Below the pieces are notes generated by a model. It was not told the DNA's origin and searched no databases. It saw only the letters and a program-made list of their open reading frames with translations. The translations under genes and the position numbers were made by a program. This document shows, piece after piece, positions 34,766 through 64,000 of a stretch of DNA of 64,000 bases (position 1 is the stretch's first letter; the number at the start of each line of letters is the position of its first letter). This DNA comes from Cephalopachus bancanus (lineage: Eukaryota > Chordata > Mammalia > Primates > Tarsiidae), in contig JAPVLO010000133.1 of the NCBI GenBank assembly GCA_027257055.1, positions 5,332,001 to 5,396,000 of the forward strand, in the 5' to 3' direction.

Positions 34766-35070
34766 TCTGGATCCCTAATCATTGTCAACTAAGCAAAGGT
34801 GTTAGTTTATTTTACACATAATGAGTTATTTATTTATTTTACACATTGTGAGTCTTTTCCAGTCACACACACCTACAATGAACTTGATCTCAGCAATTCA
34901 GATTCCGAATACGACGGTGAAGACAAAAAATGTCATTCTCTTAACTCAGAAGACTGCTGAGCCCGCAGGCGGCGCGGGCCGACCTCCAGCATCCCAGCAT
35001 GCCTCGCGCTGCCCGGCGCTCTTCAGTGCGTCTCTATGGTCGCGTCCCCTTGGCTGCGGCGGCGGCGTGA

Positions 35071-55788
<20,718 letters not shown>

Positions 55789-55925
55789 CATCCAGAAGAA
55801 GCATTGAAGTAACCTAAACTTGAACTGTTTACTAAATTCTTGGACAGAGAGCCCAGGATGGGACTCCTTAGAAAACATGTTTATCTCATTTTCTGCTTGT
55901 TTATTTTTGTTTTTGTAACACAAAA

Positions 55926-55931
55926 AATAAA
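55926..55931 (+). terminator. SEM1: SEM1 polyadenylation signal AATAAA
   Basis: AATAAA lies 138 nt after the stop, followed by a T/G-rich stretch (tgttttgatc, then tggcttggttc). Cleavage is expected near 55945-55955. It is the only canonical hexamer close to the stop. Confidence 0.85.
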
Positions 55932-55954
55932 TGTTTTGATCTAAACCTGGCTTG

Positions 55955-57745
55955 GTTCAGAAGTCTTAATCCTCTGCCTCTAATCATTAATTTTCTTGTC
56001 ATGATTTTTCAGAACCTTACTATATAGAGACAGTGGAATTCATATTATGGAACTTTATTTTTAAAGTTAACTGAGGCTCAGGTTAAATGATTTGGGGTTT
56101 GAATTCACCAGATTCCCCAGTCAGTACTTTCCTTCAACCACATTAATTAAATGTTAGTTCTGTTTTACAAGGTATTTCTTTTACATCAGATTGAACCTTA
56201 ATCTCATCTGTATTTTGATAGCTTAGTCTATCAAGCTGTATTTGCTGACATTTGTAAGGTGACCTTTCAAAACCTGTGTTTTAAAAATATTAATCATTTA
56301 AAATTGCTGTAATTTACTTAGTACTTGAACCATTAATAATATTAATGGTTGATAGAGTATTAATAGTACTTAAGGTCCAAGGTAGTTTGATCATAGTGCT
56401 AAGAAAAGTGTCTTCTGTTAAAATTGGGGGAGTGGGCTCATGATACCTACCAACAAGTTCATAGTCTCAGGTGCCACATAATAGGTTCATTTAGTGCAAC
56501 TAAATTTCTGCAGTGACAGCTGTTGTCATGTCTACTTTTGTGAATGGGAGATTTAATTTGGTTTGTAAAGGTTTCTTTGTGATGATTTAGAATGGAGCTC
56601 ATGTGCATCAGGAATGATTTCAAGTATAAGTCTGTTACTTATTAAAAAGTAGAATCATCAGTGCTGTTGAACAATTCCAAATGTATGTAGTATGGTGCAG
56701 TATACATACCACATACGAGCACATTTATTTTGAACATAAACATGTTTCTTCTTCTAAAACAAGTATAGACCTGCCTGGCAGAACTGCATATGGTCACATA
56801 GAACAGCATGAAATAAAGTAGAAAAGCTTCGACTGAATAAGTGATATTTGTGTAAATACAGTGAAGTATGGGCAGCTGTGTTTGGGCTGTAACATGCTGA
56901 GAAATATCTTAATGTGTATTTTCTCACTATTTTGGTCAGTGGTTACAGGCTTACTATCAGAACTCCTATCGTTGGTTCCCTTAACAGCGTCAGGACCGAG
57001 AATGATGGCTACCTAATGTGACTTGAGTTCCAAATACTGAGGAATAATTGTGAAGCCTCATAGAGGAATTGGGCACAGGGTTTAATGTGTTATTTGTAGT
57101 TGTCCAGAGTGGTTTGTCCTTAATTAAATACAGACTTGACATAGTTTTCTTTTTTAAAGATGGTCACTGAAAATTGGTATTCAGCATCAGGATGATGAAG
57201 CACCTCAGAAGGCATGAGACTGATGGGCAGTTGAAAAAAATGTTTCATGGAATTTTATAATTTATAGGTTTCTTTCTTTTGAACTTCACAGTGACCCACC
57301 CTGTGAAGTAGGCAGAAGGGGCCTGTATAATGTAAACATTTTGTCAGATAGAAAACAGTCTCACAGTAAGTCAGAAAGTGAAAAAGGACCCAGGGTTGCA
57401 GTAACTGACAGGTAGCAAATGTGGAGCTAGATGCCAGGCCTCTCAGCTGGGTTTCCTATGGGTTGTGGAAGGTGTATGAGTTCTGATACTATTTCAAGGC
57501 TTGATTCATAACTGGGCATATACTCAGTCAGATAATGCACATATCAGCTGTGTGTTGTCTTCAGCAAGTTGCAGAATAGCTTGGTTAGAGTTTTCCTGTT
57601 TTGTAGACTGGAAAGGCTACCTGCAGTGTTGACCAGAACGTGAAGTAGCATGTGATGCTCAGTCCAATGGTATAGATCAGTACGTGTCCTTTCTTGCCTT
57701 ACTAAGCCATGCTGCTTCCTTGCCTCCCCTTGATATGTGAAAGTG
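55955..57745. other. Downstream of SEM1, unique sequence
   Basis: 1.8 kb without recognised repeat or gene. Several further AATAAA-like hexamers occur by composition. Confidence 0.4.
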
Positions 57746-57749
57746 TCCT

Positions 57750-57935
57750 TACCTCCCCTTAGTAATGTTTATATGGTGCTTACTACATACCAGACATTGC
57801 TCTCAGCTACTTATGTCTTAATCCAATCTTTACAACAACCCTGGGAGGGTACTATCATCTGCATTTCACAAATGAAACTGAAGCACTGTGATGGGGAGTA
57901 ATTTGCCCATAGTCACTCAGCTAGAAAGTGGTTAA
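57750..57935 (+). mobile_element. MIR
   Basis: ggtgcttactacataccagac, tttacaacaaccctgggaggg, cacaaatgaaactgaagcac, gcccatagtcactcagctag. Confidence 0.75.
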
Positions 57936-58819
57936 ATTAAAAAAAAAAACACTTGGAGAAAAGGGACTATTTTATACAACATTAAATTTGTCTTTCAACA
58001 GCACCTAATTCAGTCTCTTACACATGCTCCTTACGTTTTAGTTGAGTTGGATACATGGAGAAAGGACGTTCATTGCTAATTTGCTCCATGGTAGAAGTTT
58101 TTATTGATGTAGACATAAATGTTTGTTTTAGTGATGACTCCCCTCCTTTCCCCTGTAATTTTTTGTTAATTCCCAATCTCTTTTCATAATTTAATTTCAT
58201 ATGAAATCCAAGTGCGGATGTAAAAATGGTCATTTTTCATTAGGCTTTGGCTTAGAATTGCCTTGAGATGTCATGTCCCTCTATCCAGTACCCACTCAGT
58301 GTTTAATCCAGAAGACTCTCATGAGCCACTCCCTTTCAAAAGATTGTATGTATGGCATATTAATAATGCCTTGCTTTTTTGCTTGTGGTCTGTGCTGAAT
58401 TTTTAAAAGATACTCATATCCTTTCTGTCCCACATTTCTCAAGTTGAGAGAGAGAGAACATAGCCCACCCTTTTGGCAGAGAGCTGACAATTTGCACTAC
58501 TCTCAGCCCACCCACACGGATGGCCCTGGGGGACTGGCCTTGGACCCTCCAGCTACCTTAATGGTGCCTCCTCCACTTCTGAATCTTGACTTGGGTCTAG
58601 ACTCCATCTGAGCTTATTTCTTGCTCTAACCATACATCCTCCTTGGTAATCTCAGCCAGGCTCAGCTGCTTTAAGAAAGTCCTATATGTGTGGTTTCAAA
58701 TCTTTCTTCTCAGTTTTAACCTAAAACTGTAAACTTGCATACTGAGCTAACAGTGTGATTGTCCCTCCATGTCTGAGTATCTCCAAGTTACTTGGTGAAA
58801 ACAAGTCTTCACGATCCTT
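57936..58819. other. Unique sequence downstream of SEM1
   Basis: Nothing recognisable. Confidence 0.4.
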
Positions 58820-59110
58820 CTCACACTTGATCTTTCCTACAGTGTTCCCTTCTCAGTAAATAAACCCACCTTGTCTACCCAGTTGTTGAAACTAACAGTA
58901 CAAAAACTGTCATGGATTCTTCTCCCAGGATCCCGTCCATGGGCAAGCCCTGCCAGCTCTGCTTCCAAAGCACATTTCATGCCGTTGGTACGACTGTTTG
59001 CCAGCTCTCTTTCCCCCTTCCCTTTTCCTGATAAATCCTCATTTCTCCCTCCGGTTCCTGTCACTCTTTCACATGGGCAGTGTGGCTCAAGGCCGGTCCA
59101 TATGATTCCC
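58820..59110 (+). mobile_element. Probable L2 fragment
   Basis: cccagttgttgaaactaacag, tcatggattcttctcccagg, gggcaagccctgccagctctgcttcc correspond in order to a distal L2 ORF2 segment. The open frames on both strands here derive from it. Confidence 0.5.
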
Positions 59111-60960
59111 AGCTCAGGGTGGGCCCTACTGCTTCTTAAGCCAGTCATAACCCCATCCCCCTTACTAGTGACTGAATAAGAGATTGTTTTGAGACAATGG
59201 AATAAAAAAGGGACTGGGGGCATGTGGCAGAGAGAAATTGTGCCTCATAAGATAGCCACATGCAACCAGCCTCTGCCTCTGGATATAAATAAGGGAGCAT
59301 CTGGTCTCAGCTGCCAGTAATGGCATCCAGTAGCCATTCCGGTTGGAGGGTGAAGATGACTAGGAGGTCTGGTAGGCCATGGTTCTTTGATGATCTCCCA
59401 GTGGGGCACAGAACATTTGAAACTAAATTATCATCTTTACCTGGGCCAGCATACCTGTTTACAATGTAACACTGTATTTCTCCTTTTAGTCATTGTTTCT
59501 GTTGTTTATTATGTTTATTAATGGTTTCCTGTTTAAGACTGAATTCCTTCAAATGAGAACCACTCTTGGATGCATCTTTACATACCTGTAGTAGGGGTTC
59601 TTTCAGAAGCAGACTTGGACTAGAGATAAGGATTCAGATGTGAGTATCTCATTATGGAGGTGATAGGGGAATGGGAAAGTGAGGCAGGAAAGAGGGGGAT
59701 GCTAGTGGAGTGTGTGTCAGGCAAGTTACCACCACAGGTGATTAGACCACCCCACCTGCACAACACACCTTAGAGTCATCCCATCCAGGACACAGGAGAG
59801 CCAGAGTATCTACCAGCTTCAGTCAATGGAGAGTTACTCGGGGACATTTCCTGGCACCTGCTGTGGCCCACATGAAGGCGCAGTAGGTTCTGGCTGCCAG
59901 AGAAGGTCTCCAGACAGAGTCGTCATTGCTGACGGTGGGAAGTTGAGCTGGCAGCGGATCTGTACATCACTTGGTGTGTCTTCAATGTTTGCTATAAAGT
60001 GAGTCTTGAAACTATGGACCAAGAGGTCAGAAAAAAGACTCGTGGAATCAGCATAGAACAAAAAAACAGAAGAAACCTTTTGTAACAGAGACATGGCCTT
60101 GCCTGTCTCCTTGACTGTGAGGCACAAATCCATGTAATAAGCCTTTTTATATCTAATTGGTTTTACCTAGACAATTCAAACCTATATCCTGCCAAAAGAG
60201 GTTCATAGGATCACTAATGACAAAATATACTTTTGTTGTTGCCTATGGCAAAATGTCCTTCAGAAAAGACTATAACTTTTCCTTTGACCAAAATACGACA
60301 TCATTAAAGTTCAGTAATTGTTCAACAAATTTATCACATGGATCTTGTATATCTTCAAGATTAATCTCTTATTTAAGATAAAATGATGTGCTTTGATCTA
60401 CAGTAGTATTATTCATAGAGATGACTTTAACAAAGATGGCTGAATTTTTCAAAACTCATACTCAAAAACAAAAGCTTGTGGTTGGTATTCTACGTGTAGA
60501 AACCCGAGGTCCAAGTTAATACGGTGTGTCTTAATGACCTTAATGATGATATTTCCAAGTAGAGAAATGGATAGAACACTGATTTTATGAGAAGACAATT
60601 GCTTCTTTCTGTGAAGGCTAAGAAGGTCACTAGCATTAACTAAAGAGGTGGCAATTTGTGTTTGTGTCATCCAATATCTTGAAGTAACTTCCCCTTTGGT
60701 GACTAAAAAAGGCATATGCTAAATTACTTTGGCTTCAGAGACATGTGCATCATTCCTCTGAAGTAAGGCAGTAGCGAAAAAATTATAGAATCAAGATGAC
60801 TTGCTAAAATTTATCAAGATGATAAGCAAAATTTAAAAGCTATTGACATGTATAGGAGAAGCTTCCTCATGTTTTATAATTTAACTCTAAGTTTTGTAAA
60901 ATGTCTTTGTCTAGATAATACTAGTCAGTAATTTAAAGGATTAATTGTTAGATTTTTAAT
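59111..60960. other. Unique sequence; L2 scrap near 59540-59610
   Basis: gaattccttcaaatgagaacc and gatgcatctttacatacctgtag look like an L2 3' scrap. The rest is unrecognised. Confidence 0.4.
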
Positions 60961-60972
60961 TAATTAAAAATT

Positions 60973-61263
60973 AGCCAGGCTCGGTGGCTCAGCCTGTAAT
61001 CCCGCGCCTTGGGAGGCTGAGATGAGTGGATTGCCTTAGCCCGCGGGTTCGAGACCCGCCTGGGCAACTTGATGAGACCTCATCTCTACAAAAAATAAAA
61101 AATTAGCCGGGCGTGGTAGCACCCGCCTGTAGTTCCAGCTACTGGGAAGGTTGAGGCGGAAGGATCGCCGGAGCCCAGCAGGTCGAGGCTGTGGTGGCCT
61201 GGAGCGGCCACTGCACTCCGATCTGGGCGGCAGAGTGAGACTCCAACTCAAAAAAAAAAAAAA
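60973..61263 (+). mobile_element. Dimeric Alu, sense, young type
   Basis: gccaggctcggtggctcag to gagactccaactc plus an A-run. It has the T-arm-like gcgggttcgagacccgc. First of an inverted pair. Confidence 0.95.
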
Positions 61264-61274
61264 AAAAGAAGAGT

Positions 61275-61368
61275 TGAAATCAGATACATCAAAGAGATAC
61301 CTGCACTCCCATGTTCATCGCAACATTTGCAATACACAAGATATGAAACAGCCCAAATGTCTAAAAAA
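61275..61368 (+). mobile_element. L1 ORF2 scrap between two Alus
   Basis: gagatacctgcactcccatgttcatcgcaac and aagatatgaaacagcccaaatg match late L1 ORF2. Confidence 0.65.
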
Positions 61369-61369
61369 A

Positions 61370-61663
61370 TTTTTTTTCTTTTTTTTTTGAGTTGGAGTCT
61401 CACTCTGTCGCCCAGACTGGAGTGCAGTGGTCGCTCCTGGCCACCGCAGCCTCGACCTGTTGGGCTCCGGCGATCCTTCCGCCTCAGCCTTCCCAGTAGC
61501 CGGAATTACAGGCATGCGCTACCATGCCTGGCTGATTTTTTTGATTTATTGTAGAGATGAGGTCTCGCTGCCCAGGCGGGTCTCGAACCCACGAGCTCAG
61601 GCAATCCACTCACCTCAGCCTCCCAAAGGCGCAGGATTACAGGCTGAGCCACCGAGCCCGACA
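61370..61663 (-). mobile_element. Dimeric Alu, antisense, young type
   Basis: T-run, then gagttggagtctcactctgtc to gctgagccaccgagcccga. Forms an inverted pair with the Alu at 60973, with a spacer of about 105 bp. Confidence 0.95.
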
Positions 61664-61677
61664 AAAAAAAAAAAAAG

Positions 61678-61681
<4 letters not shown>

Positions 61682-61727
<46 letters not shown>
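61682..61727. repeat. (TG)n microsatellite
   Basis: About 23 TG units. Confidence 0.96.
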
Positions 61728-64000
61728 TTATTTATATATTAACTGTTAGATTTTATTTTGTTTTTCAAATTAAAAGCAATTGTTGATAAATTAACAAAGT
61801 TGTCTTTAAGTGAATTGACCCTGAAAAAGAGCATACTTTTCCATGGAAAGCTTTTTTCTTAACTTTTTGTCCAAATAAAATTGGTCACCTCATTTTAGAT
61901 CTAACCGAAAGTACAGAAAAATCCAGGGATTGTCAATCAGGAATTGGATGTGTGATGTCAGATTGCGTTCCCAGGAACCTGTGGGAGAAGACATGGGGAT
62001 GGGGTTCAGGACACCTTCCTTTGTTTCGGTTAGTAGTTTGACTTTTATTTGTTTCAGACATTGAAATTCAATGTAAGATTTCATTTGAAAAATTGATGCT
62101 GCTGCCTTTCTTTTAAAGTTTGATAACAGTGATGTAGACTTTCTACAATATTGGCAATTTCTCCTAAATACAGCCAAGTAAGTTAGGTTTTACTTTCTGT
62201 CCGGATTCGGAGGAAAGCCACTTCATACTGTGAAAATTAGAAGCGTTTTTTCTAAATTTGCCAAGTCACTGTCATCTATGTGTTTGTGACCATGATGTTA
62301 GACCTAGGGAACTGGACATACTCTTAAAGAACATCCACTCCTACCACTTCATTTTACAGGTGGAGAAAGGAAGCCATGTGACCAAAGCCATGTGACCCAT
62401 CCCCAAGGTCACATCAGGAAGAATCAAGGAAAGATTCTAGTCCTCTTGGTGCTGCACCAAGCCTTCTCTTTTGGTGGTTCTATTCCGTTCATCTTGAATA
62501 TGGATTATTTGCTAGATATTAGGAAATTCAAATGGCATAAAGGAGGAGAAGAGAACAAATGACATTGCTGAGGAAATACAAGTATTTATTAGCAGCTACC
62601 AGGCATCAGGCCCTGCATTATTTACTGAAACTGTTTAGCTTATGTGTGAAATCTACATGTACTTCATGCAGTATTTGTTAATGCAAGAGGAGTTGACTTC
62701 TGCCCTCAGGGTTGAAACAATTTTTATTTTGGCACTGTAGTGTACATTGTCTTCATCTTGACCACTGGGGACACATTGTCCCTTCTGCTGATAATGACAC
62801 CCAGATTTCCTTATGGATAATTCACTCTACCATCTCCCCTGCCTACTCCATGCTCCACCCTCCATTTTTCTGCTATCTTAATGAGGCCAAAACTCAAGGT
62901 CCCCTATCAAGCCCTGGTCAAAGGGTGAAGACATACAGCCAGTGCTGGGTTGATGGAGCTCTTTTTCCTGGAACTTCCTGTCTCAAGCAGAGGGACGCAA
63001 AGTTGGGGAAAACTGATGAATTTCATGCAGTCCAGGTCACCAGATGGTTCCTGCTTCCAAGACCCTCCCCAGCCAGAATAGCTCTGAGCCTGTTTTTTCC
63101 AGCATGACTCTTCAGCCTCATCATGGTTCTCACAGCTCTCCTACTTCCTTCCAGTAAATTTCCTTTTGCTTCAGTGGATCTAACTTGACTTGTGTCGCTT
63201 GCAACCAGTTAACCCCAGATGATGCCTCTGTCTGTGTGAATGATTCGGTAAATCTTTATCGGATATGGCACACTGCTAGAGAAGAACAGGATCTATAAGA
63301 GTTTAGGCTTTTTGTCTCAAAGTCTGAAGCCTGAGTCACTGGACCAAGGGGACCTCGGAGCTCTTTGTTACATAAACAAGCTTGGTCTCAGGAGAACTGT
63401 TGTGCAATAAAGATAATTCCCTTCTCTGGATGGTCTTCCCAGTTTAGAGATGACTTCCGAGACGCCGTCTGGGCCTCTCAGGATGGTGAAGCACCATCCT
63501 CTTGCCAGTCTTCATTCTGATCTGCTGAAGTACCATCGCCCTGGCCCTCTTCTGAGGGCTGTTGACCTTGTTCACTGATTGCTTTCCGCTACCCCCTTCA
63601 GTGGAGGACGGACCTGACTGAACAGTAATGAAAACAGAGCTGATTTGCTTTATCTTAGCAGGATTAAAGCCTGGAAACAAATCTAATTTTCTTTTATGGG
63701 GAATGAAAGTAGGAACAAAAGATTTTGATCAGTGTCTTCAAGTAACATAAAAGGAAGAGGGAGGATTTAATATGGTAAAAGGAAACTTTGTGAAGGGAAG
63801 GAAGCATCACTGTTGGGTTCCTAATGGAAGGAATGCTGGCTCTCTAATTTCCTTCTTAACAATAAATGCTGTTCACATGGTAGGCATGGTGTTCAGTACA
63901 CTAAGCCAGGGGCCCTGCGGATAAACCCATGATCTCAATCAGGATAAAAAGATGTGGGAAATGGAAAGAGGCATGGCTAAAAGGGAAGAGGCCAATAGGC
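61728..64000. other. Unique sequence to the window end; possible MIR at 62335-62470
   Basis: 62335-62470 (tcattttacaggtggagaaag, caaggtcacatcagg) is MIR-like. Open frames at 62712-63107 (+) and 63444-63680 (-) have no recognisable product. No gene is called. Confidence 0.4.

Noticed and set aside
34498..34788. 96-codon minus-strand open frame upstream of SEM1
   Set aside because: It exists because the block is GC-rich. No domain, no family resemblance, and the N-terminal and C-terminal parts run into AT-rich noncoding DNA.
63444..63680. 78-codon minus-strand frame with a basic C-terminus, possible pseudogene
   Set aside because: It looks somewhat protein-like, but I cannot match it to a family and see no poly(A) tail or target duplication for a processed copy.

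Overview
This is primate nuclear DNA with one confidently recognised protein-coding gene, SEM1 (DSS1/SHFM1), on the + strand. Its three coding exons (35131-35206, 49869-49962, 55746-55788) join in phase to give the 70-residue acidic protein. The organism is called from the repeats. There are many dimeric Alu elements, ancient mammalian L2, MIR, MER5 and MLT1 copies, and several L1 3' ends. The Alus are neither the usual human/monkey type nor the lemur or loris/galago type: the linker reads ACAATAAATCAAAAAATTAGC, the right arm carries GTGGCCGGGAGCGGCCAC, and the body ends GACTCCAACTC. By elimination I infer a tarsier (about 0.6 confidence); primate is close to certain.

Layout. 1-34600 is intergenic DNA upstream of SEM1, in the direction that leads to DLX6/DLX5 in other mammals. 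It is packed with L1, Alu, MLT1, L2, MIR, Tigger and mariner remnants, three minisatellites/duplications, and a few repeat-poor islands that could be conserved regulatory DNA. 34600-35720 is GC/CpG-rich promoter sequence, exon 1 and the start of intron 1, with an 18-bp GC-rich minisatellite about 100 bp after the exon 1 donor. 35207-49868 is intron 1 (14.7 kb), holding a 0.93-kb mariner remnant, several L1 pieces, an MLT1 LTR and an inverted Alu pair. 49963-55745 is intron 2 (5.8 kb), with an old antisense L1 and a candidate in-frame alternative terminal exon at 54595. The main polyadenylation signal is at 55926. 55950-64000 is downstream intergenic DNA, mostly unique, with a back-to-back Alu pair at 60973-61663.

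No rRNA, tRNA, CRISPR, prokaryotic or viral coding system is visible. The most interesting items are: the possible alternative SEM1 C-terminus with its own poly(A) signal; co-varying hairpins in the lineage-specific Alus, one of which copies a tRNA T-arm; a fold-back mariner pair; a GC-rich minisatellite at the SEM1 5' end; and repeat-poor islands upstream of SEM1. Repeat family names are from sequence recognition without a library search, and element ends are good to about 5-20 bp unless a target-site duplication is cited.
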